Below are positions 35,484 to 44,320 of a stretch of DNA of 64,000 bases, in pieces (position 1 is the stretch's first letter; every line of letters starts with the position of its first letter). The notes under the pieces were generated by a model, which was given only the letters and a program-made list of their open reading frames with translations, did no database searches and was not told where the DNA came from. The position numbers and the translations under genes are program-made. The stretch comes from Methylomarinum sp. Ch1-1 (GTDB lineage Bacteria > Pseudomonadota > Gammaproteobacteria > Methylococcales > Methylomonadaceae): NCBI RefSeq assembly GCF_030717995.2, contig NZ_CP157744.1, forward strand, positions 124,001 through 188,000, written 5' to 3'.

Positions 35484-35852
35484 ATGACAAACTACGACGA
35501 AGCCTATGCAAACGCATCGTTAATGCAAGCCTCACAAAATATCGCCGATGCCAGTGCCGCGATTGCTAATAGACATAGAGCGAAGGCGCAAGCAAGAAAA
35601 GTAAATAATGCGCTACAGGCGAAGGACGAATACATTGCTGAGCTTATTCGGCGAGGCGATATTTGGGAAGATCGCGCTGTGTCAGAAGAAGCAGCAAAAG
35701 ATGCCTGGATACAAGTCATGCGATCGCTTGTTGCTGAAAATAGAATTGTCGGACTTAACAAAGATCAGTTGAATGCACGCTTTCACAAGATTTACGACTC
35801 TGATGTTGAAAAACGAAAGCAGGCTGTATTAGCAAAGCGGCGTAATCGATAA
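35484..35852 (+). CDS. Variable-tail cassette protein 2 (122 aa)
   Basis: The first ~65 residues (MTNYDEAYANASLMQASQNI...IRRGDIWEDRA) are identical to those of cassette proteins 3 and 4, with nearly identical DNA. From VSEEAAKDAWIQVM on the sequence is its own, ending KQAVLAKRRNR. The sharp change from near-identity to divergence suggests recombination at a fixed point. Upstream, a run of eight C (35406-35413) replaces a short piece of the repeated leader. Confidence 0.78.
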   Translation: MTNYDEAYANASLMQASQNIADASAAIANRHRAKAQARKVNNALQAKDEYIAELIRRGDIWEDRAVSEEAAKDAWIQVMRSLVAENRIVGLNKDQLNARFHKIYDSDVEKRKQAVLAKRRNR

Positions 35853-35889
35853 GCGTTGCTCAACAGTTTTTATTTTTGTTGAACAACGC
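35853..35889. terminator. Bidirectional terminator of unit 2
   Basis: GCGTTGCTCAACA and TGTTGAACAACGC arms with T-rich loop, followed by TTTTT. Closely related in inverse orientation to the hairpin at 30922. Confidence 0.75.
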
Positions 35890-35897
35890 TTTTTGTC

Positions 35898-36536
35898 TCA
35901 CATTTCGTTATCTTTGTCGCTTCTCTCCCTTGAGCTCCCCTGTTCTAAATCGTTTTCCAGCTTTGTTTTGTTTTTTGATTCCAAATCTCCTCCCCCTCCT
36001 TCCCCTCCAGCCTCATCCAAACCTGCACCACCTGGACCGGGAGGTGTCGGCCCACGCTTAAGCCCGCCTGACCCTTGATGTACAGCCGCCGCAAAAATCG
36101 CCCGCATCCGGCTTTCGTCTTGCTGTTCGCCCAGCTGCTGACCACCACCGCCGATCCAGCGCATGGTGTTTTCAGGCAGGTGCGTGATCAGGCCAAACAT
36201 CTTGTGCGTGAGAACGATCAAGATAAAGCCTGTGATCGTCAGCATTGCCAAAAATGTCATCGGGCCGACGATGAATGTCTCAGCGTTCAGCCCGAGAAAA
36301 AATATTTCCAAGCCCTCTCCGAGCAATTTCGAAACAAAAAGAATCAGCACAAATCCAAAGAGCAGCCCGACCACCATCAGCATCGGCCGCAGTAGGACAT
36401 TCAGAAATAACATGTAGCCCTGTTTACCATGCTGGCCGGCAATGCCCTCCCCTTCTGGAATGGCGTGAGCGGCCGCCCAAATAGGGGCTGCTACTACGGT
36501 TTCGCAGACAAGAATCAGCCAGCCGGCCACCGCCGA
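35898..36536 (-). pseudogene. dotA 3' fragment of unit 2
   Basis: About 212 codons nearly identical to the end of dotA (SAVAGWLILVCETVVAAPIW... to SGGLKRGPTPPGPGG), then its own tail GGEGGGGDLESKNKTK...RERSDKDNEM. The frame is open, but it lacks the first ~520 codons and any normal start, so it is probably silent. A GTG at the boundary could only give a truncated protein. Confidence 0.88.
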
Positions 36537-36561
36537 CACAGACCATCAATCAATACCGTGA
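36537..36561 (+). repeat. Unit boundary motif 2/3
   Basis: Identical copy of the boundary motif, here directly after the dotA codons for S-A-V-A. Confidence 0.85.
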
Positions 36562-36752
36562 CAAACATCACATTTCTTTAATAATTATTAATTGATTGCT
36601 TAATAAGTATTAACAGAATCACCGCCCTCCTGTATCATAAAATTAAAAGAAAAGCAAAATTTTCCACATAAAAAATTCAACCCTAGTCAGTTCGCTTTTC
36701 CAATAAGTCACAAATTTTTGCTAGAATTAAAGAAAAACTAAAAGGACAGAAT

Positions 36753-37118
36753 ATGACAAACTACGACGAAGCCTATGCAAACGCATCATTAATGCAAGCC
36801 TCACAAAATATCGCTGATGCCAGTGCCGCGATTGCTAATAGACATAGAGCGAAGGCGCAAGCAAGAAAAGTAAATAATGCGCTACAGGCGAAGGACGAAT
36901 ACATTGCTGAGCTTATTCGGCGAGGCGATATTTGGGAAGATCGGGCTATTGTGGCCGAAACGTATTCCGAATCCCTGAAGACCGTTATCAGAGACTTGTT
37001 TAACGAAAACAAGCTTGGAGTCAGCAAGGACGAACTAAACCGTCGTTTTCGTCAGCTATACGATCCAGAAGTAGAAAAACAGAAACAGGCTGTCCTGACA
37101 AAACGCCAAAACCGCTAA
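36753..37118 (+). CDS. Variable-tail cassette protein 3 (121 aa)
   Basis: Shared head of ~65 residues, then a distinct tail starting IVAETYSESLKTVIRD and ending KQAVLTKRQNR. A DELNRRF...YDPE stretch is kept in part in proteins 2 and 4, so the tails are homologous but diverged. Head DNA is nearly identical to units 2 and 4. Soluble, helical. Confidence 0.78.
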   Translation: MTNYDEAYANASLMQASQNIADASAAIANRHRAKAQARKVNNALQAKDEYIAELIRRGDIWEDRAIVAETYSESLKTVIRDLFNENKLGVSKDELNRRFRQLYDPEVEKQKQAVLTKRQNR

Positions 37119-37147
37119 AAAAAGGCCTTCAATTGAAGGCCTTTTTT
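37117..37147. terminator. Bidirectional terminator of unit 3
   Basis: AAAAAAAGGCCTTC, loop AATT, GAAGGCCTTTTTT: a short perfect stem with A-run and U-run on opposite sides, the classic two-way terminator. Confidence 0.85.
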
Positions 37148-37150
37148 GTA

Positions 37151-37777
37151 TCACAGAGGGTCTTCCTCAGACTTTTCTTTGGACCTTCCTGGTTCCAAAT
37201 CGTTTTCGAGTTTTGTTTTGTTTTTCGATTCCTCATCCGTATGACCTCCAGCCCCGCCTAAACCGTCATCACTACCCCCAGAAGCCACCGGCCCACGCTT
37301 AAGCCCGCCTGACCCTTGATGTACAGCCGCCGCAAAAATCGCCCGCATCCGGCTTTCGTCTTGCTGTTCGCCCAGCTGCTGACCACCACCGCCGATCCAG
37401 CGCATGGTGTTTTCAGGCAGGTGCGTGATCAGGCCAAACATCTTGTGCGTGAGAACGATCAAGATAAAGCCTGTGATCGTCAGCATTGCCAAAAATGTCA
37501 TCGGGCCGACGATGAATGTCTCAGCGTTCAGCCCGAGAAAAAATATTTCCAAGCCCTCTCCGAGCAATTTCGAAACAAAAAGAATCAGCACAAATCCAAA
37601 GAGCAGCCCGACCACCATCAGCATCGGCCGCAGTAGGACATTCAGAAATAACATGTAGCCCTGTTTACCATGCTGGCCGGCAATGCCCTCCCCTTCTGGA
37701 ATGGCGTGAGCGGCCGCCCAAATAGGGGCTGCTACCACAGTTTCACAAACCAGGATCAGCCAGCCGGCCACCGCCGC
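37151..37777 (-). pseudogene. dotA 3' fragment of unit 3
   Basis: Matches the dotA end through SGGLKRGP, then a clearly different tail: VASGGSDDGLGGAGGHTDEESKNKTK...LEPGRSKEKSEEDPL. It carries the most divergent tail of the set. Open frame without the N-terminal two thirds. Confidence 0.88.
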
Positions 37778-37802
37778 CACAGACCATCAATCAATACCGT
37801 GA
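37778..37802 (+). repeat. Unit boundary motif 3/4
   Basis: Third identical copy of the boundary motif. Confidence 0.85.
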
Positions 37803-37991
37803 CAAACATCACATTTCTTTAATAATTATTAATTGATTGCTTAATAAGTATTAACAGAAACGCTGCTTGCCGCTATCATATAATTAAAGCAAAAGCAACT
37901 TACCACATAAAAAATCAATGCAGGTCAGTTCGCTTTTTTCAATGGGTCACAAATTTCTGCTAGAATCAAAGAAAAACCAAAAGGACAGAAT

Positions 37992-38357
37992 ATGACAAAC
38001 TACGACGAAGCCTATGCAAACGCATCGTTAATGCAAGCCTCACAAAATATCGCTGATGCCAGTGCCGCGATTGCTAATAGACATAGAGCGAAGGCGCAAG
38101 CAAGAAAAGTAAATAATGCGCTACAGGCGAAGGACGAATACATTGCTGAGCTTATTCGGCGAGGCGATATTTGGGAAGATAGGGCGATCATCGCAGAAAC
38201 GGAATCAATGTCGCTAAAGCATATTGTTAGAGAATTGATTACAGAAAACCAGTTGGGCATCAGTAGAGACGAATTTAATCGTCGATTCAAAAAAATATGT
38301 GATCCTGAGTTTAAAGAACGCAAACAAGCCGCATTAGCAAAACGAAACAATCGTTAA
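37992..38357 (+). CDS. Variable-tail cassette protein 4 (121 aa), partner of full dotA
   Basis: Shared head, then tail IIAETESMSLKHIVRELITEN...KKICDPEFKERKQAALAKRNNR. This is the copy facing the complete dotA, so it is the one presumably matched to the DotA tail now in use. Same promoter layout: TAGAAT as a -10 candidate ~30 bases before the ATG, with TTCAAT 17 bases further up. Confidence 0.8.
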   Translation: MTNYDEAYANASLMQASQNIADASAAIANRHRAKAQARKVNNALQAKDEYIAELIRRGDIWEDRAIIAETESMSLKHIVRELITENQLGISRDEFNRRFKKICDPEFKERKQAALAKRNNR

Positions 38358-38360
38358 TAT

Positions 38361-38404
38361 ACGCAGCCGCATTTTTTCGCTCAATTTGCGCAATGCGGCT
38401 GCGT
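38361..38404. terminator. Bidirectional terminator of unit 4
   Basis: ACGCAGCCGCATT and AATGCGGCTGCGT stem with an 18-base loop, directly between cassette gene 4 and the dotA stop. Confidence 0.75.
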
Positions 38405-38408
38405 TTGA

Positions 38409-40616
38409 TCATACTCCTGATGACGGAGATTCCCTTGAACTCCCCTGTTCTAAATCGTTTTCCAGCTTTGTTTTGTTTTTTGATTCCAAACCACTTTCTT
38501 CTCCAGCCTCATCCAAACCTGCACCACCTGGACCGGGAGGTGTCGGCCCACGCTTAAGCCCGCCTGACCCTTGATGTACAGCCGCCGCAAAAATCGCCCG
38601 CATCCGGCTTTCGTCTTGCTGTTCGCCAAGCTGTTGGCCACCGCCGCCAATCCAGCGCATGGTGTTTTCAGGCAGGTGCGTGATCAGGCCAAACATCTTG
38701 TGCGTGAGCACGATCAAGATAAGGCCTGTGATCGTCAGCATAGCAAGAAACGTCATTGGGCCGACGATAAATGTCTCAGCGTTCAGCCCGAGAAAAAATA
38801 TTTCCAAGCCCTCTCCGAGCAATTTCGAAACAAAAAGAATCAGCACAAATCCAAAGAGCAGCCCGACCACCATCAGCATCGGCCGCAGTAGGACATTCAG
38901 AAATAACATGTAGCCCTGTTTACCATGCTGGCCGGCAATGCCCTCCCCTTCTGGAATGGCGTGAGCGGCCGCCCAAATAGGGGCTGCTACTACGGTTTCG
39001 CAGACAAGAATCAGCCAGCCGGCCACCGCCGACATCCACAAGATAAAGGGAATCGAGGGCAAATAGTAGGTCAAGAATAACGCCAAGATGAATATCGGCA
39101 AAGTCGCTGCAATAACAAAAGAGCCGAGCTCGTTCACCACTGCTTTAGTGCCCGCCAGCAAGCCTTTGGCGCCGTTAAACGTGAAAAAGTTGGCGGCTTT
39201 TCCCCAAATGCCACTGCTACCCATTTCATAGCCTGCATTTACAGCAAAAGTAATACCAAGATAAGAACCAATAATCCCGTAGCTCGAATTAATCAAAAAA
39301 CTTCCGATTGATCGCATATTCGAGATCGGATCGCCTTCGGTAAGCGCATCAACAATAACAAATCCACCACGCTCAAAGCCAATGTTGCTATTAATCACGT
39401 TTGACATCTTATCCAAAACACTACTCGGTTCGCCATTCAATTCTCGACTGGTCGTTTGTGGCGTTCGAGCAGCCATCTGGGTCTTTTTCGCGGCGATATC
39501 ATCAAATCCATCCACGACACCAATCACTGTCGAATAATCATTGTAGGCCGTCACTTCAAGCGCCTGAACGTCCGGACCAACATAGACTGGCTGATTGTTA
39601 ATAGTATCCGCTGCTGTTTCTTGCAAACCGGAAATCGTCCAAAACCATGCGCCAGCATGCACCCATCCTTTTTCAGACGCTGTTTCGGCAAAGTTGGTTA
39701 ATGCCGCCCGGTAGCCAGGATTTTTCAAATTCACAGTTGACTTTACCGCGCTAGCCACTGTTCGCTCATAGGCGATTACCGCGTTATTGAGTGTATTAAC
39801 ATGCGGTGCACCATCGCCATTCACGATTTCGTTTGCAGCGGGAAACAGGGTACCAATCGCATTACGAGTCGCTGATATTCTCGCCGAACACAATTGACTG
39901 GATTGCTCATGGCAGTCGATCTTGATGTTGCCGATCTTTTCTTTAAGGTGCGCCATTTTGGGCGATGGCTTAAACCATAGGAAATAGGTCCCGCTTTTCC
40001 CGTCTTTGTTTGAAATCCACTCTTCCGAATAAACCGGGCCGCTCATCTTGTATTTGTTCATGCGAGCAAGATAAACCTGGGTTGCCTCACTTTTCAGAAT
40101 CCCTTTCATCATGTCCCGGGCATTTTCCTTCATATTATCAGGGAGTGTTGCCACCATCTGTCCGCCATGCTTTGCCATATAAGTCACAGACTTAGACCAA
40201 ATCGTATTTGATACGTGACTACCCACACTAATCATCAACAATACCAGTGCTTGCACAACTGATATACCTACGCCAGGAATCGGCGCCAGCATGGCAAGCG
40301 CGAACGCCGATCGAATAGGTGTCCATAACGTTGAATAACGTTTTCCCAGAGTTTCACCTTCATGTGCCGTGCCAATAACACCCACTCCCATGACATACAC
40401 AAACAGCACTGCAACAGACAACAAGACACCACTGTTTACATATGCGAAGATTTCGAATACGACTGTCCAAGCGCTGTCACCGGATGGAGTACCGTTGTAC
40501 AGCGTGTCCCAGTTTTCACCAAAAATGCTTGACAGCATATTATGCGCATCATCTTTTGCCGTTGTTGCCGCTTGCACGGTATTGTCAGCCTGCTCTTTCA
40601 ATAATTCACCAGCCAT
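38409..40616 (-). CDS. dotA: DotA/TraY-like inner-membrane transfer protein
   Basis: DotA (TraY in IncI plasmids) is a large polytopic inner-membrane protein of type IVB secretion systems. This one has 735 residues, close to R64 TraY and shorter than Legionella DotA. Membrane segments: ~50-75, two between ~95 and 135, then ~500-550, 565-600 and 612-640, around a long periplasmic part (~140-480). The C-terminal ~90 residues are a Gly/Pro/Lys-rich tail (GGLKRGPTPPGPGG...SKNKTKLENDLEQG) that varies among the silent copies downstream. An IscB element lies 4 bases upstream of the ATG; its GGGAGAG now serves as ribosome site. Confidence 0.9.
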   Translation of the reverse strand: MAGELLKEQADNTVQAATTAKDDAHNMLSSIFGENWDTLYNGTPSGDSAWTVVFEIFAYVNSGVLLSVAVLFVYVMGVGVIGTAHEGETLGKRYSTLWTPIRSAFALAMLAPIPGVGISVVQALVLLMISVGSHVSNTIWSKSVTYMAKHGGQMVATLPDNMKENARDMMKGILKSEATQVYLARMNKYKMSGPVYSEEWISNKDGKSGTYFLWFKPSPKMAHLKEKIGNIKIDCHEQSSQLCSARISATRNAIGTLFPAANEIVNGDGAPHVNTLNNAVIAYERTVASAVKSTVNLKNPGYRAALTNFAETASEKGWVHAGAWFWTISGLQETAADTINNQPVYVGPDVQALEVTAYNDYSTVIGVVDGFDDIAAKKTQMAARTPQTTSRELNGEPSSVLDKMSNVINSNIGFERGGFVIVDALTEGDPISNMRSIGSFLINSSYGIIGSYLGITFAVNAGYEMGSSGIWGKAANFFTFNGAKGLLAGTKAVVNELGSFVIAATLPIFILALFLTYYLPSIPFILWMSAVAGWLILVCETVVAAPIWAAAHAIPEGEGIAGQHGKQGYMLFLNVLLRPMLMVVGLLFGFVLILFVSKLLGEGLEIFFLGLNAETFIVGPMTFLAMLTITGLILIVLTHKMFGLITHLPENTMRWIGGGGQQLGEQQDESRMRAIFAAAVHQGSGGLKRGPTPPGPGGAGLDEAGEESGLESKNKTKLENDLEQGSSRESPSSGV

Positions 40617-40750
40617 GAAGCTCTCCCATGGATGGGGAGCGACCCCCCAGCGAGATCGCGTACCTTTCGCGCCGCAATAACAGCGGCTTTAGCGAAAGGG
40701 GTAAAGCGTCGAGCGCGAGGGCATCTTTAACTGCTTGCCCGGCGGTTTTA

Positions 40751-42043
40751 TCAGTGTGCGTACGCATAGCCGTCCCCCCTTTGAATCAAAGTGTAGTTTT
40801 TGAAACTGGCTGTTATTTTTCCCAATTCTGTTTTTATATCGAACATACCGGTTGCACGAATACCAGCCAAACGCCCCACATGCTCACCGGCATATTTACC
40901 TTTCGGCTGATTTAACCTAACTAGGTCGCCAGTTTGAAAGTCGTGAACACGTTTGACACGCCCAGCCCCACCACGCGGAAATCCGTACTTATCGGGCCTC
41001 ACTGTTTGCCGGGTGCCATGTCCGGTTGCTTTGATTAGCAATGGTTTCATATCGGGGTCGAGCGTAACGGTTGCACCGGATTCCCCGACACAAGCGGCAT
41101 CTATCCAATGCGCCTTAGGATAGTCAAGGCGGGTACGATTGAACTTGGTTTGAGCGCCGGTTCCGGTTTCAACGGGTAAGCCGGTTTTTAGTAGATCGGT
41201 AAATAGTTTGTTCCTGGTTGCGTTAACGGCTGCGGCATCGGTCAATGGTTTTTTCAGTTGCGCCAACACCCGCTTAAGCACATCAGGCTTGTTTTTCAGG
41301 AAAACGGTAATATCTTTCGTGCCTTTGCGCGTATTGCAAGGCTCACAAGCCAATGTCAGGTTGCTGATGTTGTTGGTTCCGCCTTTTGCACGGGGTTTAA
41401 TGTGCTCGATTTGCAAAGGCACATGCTCAGCCCCGCAATAAGCGCACTTCCTGCCCCATTTTTCCAGTAGGTACTCCCTTGCGCTATAGCCAGCCAACGT
41501 GCCTTGCTGGTATTCAACCCCAGCAATATTGGGATTGTTCATCTGCTGCATGTCGAACTTGACTCGCTCGACTGCAATTTCAGCTATGTCAGCCCATCGA
41601 CGGAAACGATTAACCCAAGTCATCGTTGTTTCAACCCGATGTTGCAGGCTAGGTGGCAACCAGTTTTCAGCACGTACACGGTTATTGAACCGTGCCGCAC
41701 GGTAACGGGTTTTTCGACCACGCCTACCCCTACGCAACGAACGCCGTGAATCCAGAGCGGCTTTGATCGCTTTGCCACGATGTTCCAGTTCAGCGGCAAA
41801 CAACACGCGGTTATCATCATCCACAAGAGCAATTCCGGTCGTTTTTGAGCCTGGATCAATCTTGCAACTAAGCAGCTTTACAACTGCATCAGGCATGGCG
41901 GCTTTCAAAATAATGGTAAACGGGACGGTACGCCAAACAGCGGCTTTACCATCCCGAAGCAATGCTCTTGCCCGTGCCGGAGCGCAGGGTGTAAGCGGTT
42001 TCTTGGTGGTGTCTAAAACGAACACCGAATTAAAGGTAGTCAT
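40751..42043 (-). CDS. iscB: IscB RNA-guided nuclease
   Basis: 430 residues from the ATG at 42043, preceded by AGGAGA. Domains in order: PLMP (SVFVLDTTKKPLTPC...), RuvC-I (KIDPGSKTTGIAL, ~residue 65), arginine-rich bridge helix (SRRSLRRGRRGRKTR), RuvC-II (IAVERVKFD), HNH (CAYCGAEHVPLQIEHIKPRAKGG), RuvC-III (AHWIDAACVG), then a C-terminal PAM/TAM-interacting-type domain (TGDLVRLNQPKGKYAG). All catalytic residues appear present. IscB uses an omega-RNA to cut DNA and is thought to help its element persist at the donor site. Confidence 0.95.
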   Translation of the reverse strand: MTTFNSVFVLDTTKKPLTPCAPARARALLRDGKAAVWRTVPFTIILKAAMPDAVVKLLSCKIDPGSKTTGIALVDDDNRVLFAAELEHRGKAIKAALDSRRSLRRGRRGRKTRYRAARFNNRVRAENWLPPSLQHRVETTMTWVNRFRRWADIAEIAVERVKFDMQQMNNPNIAGVEYQQGTLAGYSAREYLLEKWGRKCAYCGAEHVPLQIEHIKPRAKGGTNNISNLTLACEPCNTRKGTKDITVFLKNKPDVLKRVLAQLKKPLTDAAAVNATRNKLFTDLLKTGLPVETGTGAQTKFNRTRLDYPKAHWIDAACVGESGATVTLDPDMKPLLIKATGHGTRQTVRPDKYGFPRGGAGRVKRVHDFQTGDLVRLNQPKGKYAGEHVGRLAGIRATGMFDIKTELGKITASFKNYTLIQRGDGYAYAH

Positions 42044-42327
42044 AAAAACGTCTCCTGGGCTTGCGCCCGTAATTGTCACCTCGACAATGATATAAAGGCT
42101 TGTCATGCTAGCCACACTGCCCGCTGATCCGGTTCGTGCTGTTTAATGGCTAACGACAGAGCCTGGAGCTGGTGAAGCACCCCAAGGTGTCATGACCTAA
42201 ATATCGTAGGTTCTAAAGAACCTAAGTCTGGTTGAGCGTTATCAGCGCAAAAAAAGCACACTGATAAAATGATTAATTCGGGCGCTGCAGGGATGCAGGC
42301 ACTCATTAATCAAGCCGGGCACTCAAC
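42044..42327 (-). ncRNA. Omega-RNA region of IscB copy 2
   Basis: From GTTGAGTGCCCGGCTTG at the element tip to the iscB ribosome site, with hairpins matching copy 1. The guide would be read from the icmV 3' end directly 5' of this region, so its transcription may start inside or upstream of icmV. Confidence 0.72.
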
Positions 42328-42786
42328 TTATACTTTGCTCCTAATCCAAGTTGAAAAAGGGATATACTGCCGGTTTTTTAAAACGCTTATTTTATATAAT
42401 CTGGTTATCAATACCGACACAAATATCAAAGAGGTTGATACAACGCTGGCAACCGTCATCACGGTAACTGAATTTATCAACGAGAACACGCAAACACCCA
42501 GAATAACCAAATAAACAACAATCTCAATTGACATATTTTTAATTACATCCGAAATTTGCTTATCGACGACCCCCCATTCACGCAAACAGATACTAAAATC
42601 CGCTTCGAAATTCGACGCGGAAATCATAGAACCTTTTGCATCCGAATAACGCTGCTTAGTTCGAGCAATTTTTTCTGTCACCAGGTCAAATGAATCCCTT
42701 GCGACAGGGATTTCTGAGCGCTTTTTTACATGTTCAATAGCATCCCTATAAGGTGCAAATAAAAATCCTACTACTTTCTTAAACAT
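42328..42786 (-). CDS. icmV: IcmV-like inner-membrane protein
   Basis: 152 residues with a basic start (MFKKVVGFLFAPYRDAIEHV) and two adjacent C-terminal membrane helices (~93-112 and 114-133, VVYLVILGVCVFSLINSVTVMTVASVVSTSLIFVSVLIT). Size, topology and position directly before dotA match IcmV of the icmV-dotA operon (TraX-TraY in IncI). Direct sequence similarity was not computed. The IscB element begins right after its TAA. Confidence 0.65.
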   Translation of the reverse strand: MFKKVVGFLFAPYRDAIEHVKKRSEIPVARDSFDLVTEKIARTKQRYSDAKGSMISASNFEADFSICLREWGVVDKQISDVIKNMSIEIVVYLVILGVCVFSLINSVTVMTVASVVSTSLIFVSVLITRLYKISVLKNRQYIPFSTWIRSKV

Positions 42787-42828
42787 TACAAGCCCCCAAT
42801 AAAAAATCTCTAAGCATTTGGCACGCCA

Positions 42829-43839
42829 TTAAGACGCCATTGGCAACGCCGATACTTCTTCGTATTCTTCTTGACCTTGATCCTGTCCTTGATCTTGCTC
42901 AAACTCTGGCTTAGCATTGTTCAACAAATATTCGGATGCATCCTGAGCTTGTTTCACTGCTTTGAAAAACGCCCGATTATCGTTCTTTAACACATCTATC
43001 CAGCTGGCAATATACTCAGCGTGCTGGAGAAACCCATCGATATTGAGCTGCGCGCACATCATGGCAGAAGAAATTTCGGCTACCAGTTCTTCAAAAGCAT
43101 ATTTTTCATCGCCGAATTTCCCACTTAAATCTCTGTCCAATCGGTCCTGGTGCCCCGTCCAATGCCCTATTTCATGAAGTAACGTAGAGCAGAAGTCTTC
43201 TTTGGTAATGAAGGACTGAATCGGAGGCATGATAATGATATCTCGTAATGGTGAGTACGCCGCTTTATCCTGATTGCGCAGTAATTTGACATTGTTTTGT
43301 CTCATTAACTGGATCACCGCCTCATAAATTCCAGGGCTTTCAAACTCGCGTGTCTTTTCGAGGCTTGCCTGCTCTTCTTCAAAGAAGCTTTCCGGCAAAC
43401 CCGAAACTTGGTCCAGGTTAAAGACAGGGGTCTTCGTTAAAAAAGGTATTCGCTCAATTTGGCTTCCCATTCCTTCAGCAATCAGTTCACTTTCTTTTTT
43501 TGCGCTCAACCATTGACCTTCAAATTTCGCTCGACGCTTATAAAACACAACAAAAGCTTGGCTTTTCTGGCCCTTTACAGATCCGCCCAGGTCTACCGCT
43601 TGTTTAAATGATAGCCATTTAGAGGATGAAAATTCTCCAGACACTTGCGCCATCGATAACAGAATCTGGTTGATGCCTTGATATGTTTTTTTAGTCTTTC
43701 CATTTGCCGGCAAACCAAGTCCATTAGAATTCCAAGGCTTAACCCAGGGGGCGACCCCCTCTTCCAGCGAGGCCAAGATTGTATCGGTGACAACCTGAAA
43801 AGTGCTATTGTGTTTTTGTTTTTCCGCCATTTGGCTCAT
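42829..43839 (-). CDS. ardC: ArdC-like antirestriction protein
   Basis: 336 residues (or from the ATG at 43830). N-terminal ssDNA-binding domain of the ArdC type (VVTDTILASLEEGVAPWVKPWN...YQGINQILL), followed by a zincin-like metallopeptidase with LLHEIGHWTGHQDR (HExxH) and the downstream glutamate in FEELVAEISSAMM. ArdC-type proteins protect incoming single-stranded plasmid DNA from restriction. It leads into the icmV-dotA genes with a 42-base gap. The C-terminus is Gln/Glu-rich low complexity. Confidence 0.88.
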   Translation of the reverse strand: MSQMAEKQKHNSTFQVVTDTILASLEEGVAPWVKPWNSNGLGLPANGKTKKTYQGINQILLSMAQVSGEFSSSKWLSFKQAVDLGGSVKGQKSQAFVVFYKRRAKFEGQWLSAKKESELIAEGMGSQIERIPFLTKTPVFNLDQVSGLPESFFEEEQASLEKTREFESPGIYEAVIQLMRQNNVKLLRNQDKAAYSPLRDIIIMPPIQSFITKEDFCSTLLHEIGHWTGHQDRLDRDLSGKFGDEKYAFEELVAEISSAMMCAQLNIDGFLQHAEYIASWIDVLKNDNRAFFKAVKQAQDASEYLLNNAKPEFEQDQGQDQGQEEYEEVSALPMAS

Positions 43840-44006
43840 CCAGAAAATATTATAAACAAATGAATGCTACAACATTTTTTAATTTTTATTCAATGATCGC
43901 TTATTTATTAAGGTTACACTATGTATCTAGTCCGATGCCAGCAAAGCGACAGGGCTTCTGATAGTAAGCATAAAACCGGCTACTCCAGTGCGAGGAGGAT
44001 ATCAAC

Positions 44007-44153
44007 CTAATATTGATAATTTTCTTCGCCGGGAAAGCAATCGTCGTCATAATCATCAGGGATTTCGTCAAAACCATATAGATCAATATCGGCTTCGGTC
44101 AAACAATCCTCCAAATCGTCATTTTGACGTATTACTATCTCGTACTGATTCAT
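44007..44153 (-). CDS. Small acidic protein, 48 aa
   Basis: MNQYEIVIRQNDDLEDCLTE... is very acidic (DEIPDDYDDDCFPGEE). Too short for wide ORF calls, but compositionally protein-like. The IscB element 3 end lies 61 bases upstream and may have replaced its promoter. Function unknown. Confidence 0.4.
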   Translation of the reverse strand: MNQYEIVIRQNDDLEDCLTEADIDLYGFDEIPDDYDDDCFPGEENYQY

Positions 44154-44320
44154 TAGGCGCTGCCGTTATCGACAGATTGTTTTACTGTTTATTCTTCGAA
44201 CAAAATCATCGAAGCTCTCCCATGGATGGGGAGCGACCCCCTAGCTGGATTGCGTAGCTCAAGCGGAGCAGTAGGCGCGAGGGCATTTTAGACTGCTCGC
44301 GCAGCGGTTTTTTATCAATA

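Larger units (their letters stand above)
34164..39036. repeat. Tandem array of four convergent small-gene/dotA-tail units
   Basis: Units begin at 34164 (cut by TnpB copy 3), 35269, 36537 and 37778. Each has a ~180-base conserved promoter region, a 121-122-codon plus-strand gene with conserved front half, a unit-specific hairpin terminator, and a minus-strand 3' portion of dotA. The last unit contains the full dotA. Unit period is about 1.24-1.27 kb. Confidence 0.92.
40621..42327 (-). mobile_element. IscB element copy 2 (1707 bp, intact)
   Basis: Inserted exactly between the TAA of the icmV-like gene (42328-42330) and dotA, 4 bases before the dotA ATG. The inferred guide on the minus strand is AGGAGCAAAGTATAA, the icmV 3' end. 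The sequence on the far side is CTTCATGG. Apparently identical to copy 1 except for the base missing there. Confidence 0.92.

Noticed and set aside
36075-36395. Plus-strand open frames opposite the dotA fragments, repeated in every unit
   Set aside because: They mirror the dotA coding strand and repeat only because dotA is repeated.
35898-37777. dotA fragments as separate working genes
   Set aside because: They lack two thirds of the protein and a proper start; treated as silent copies.
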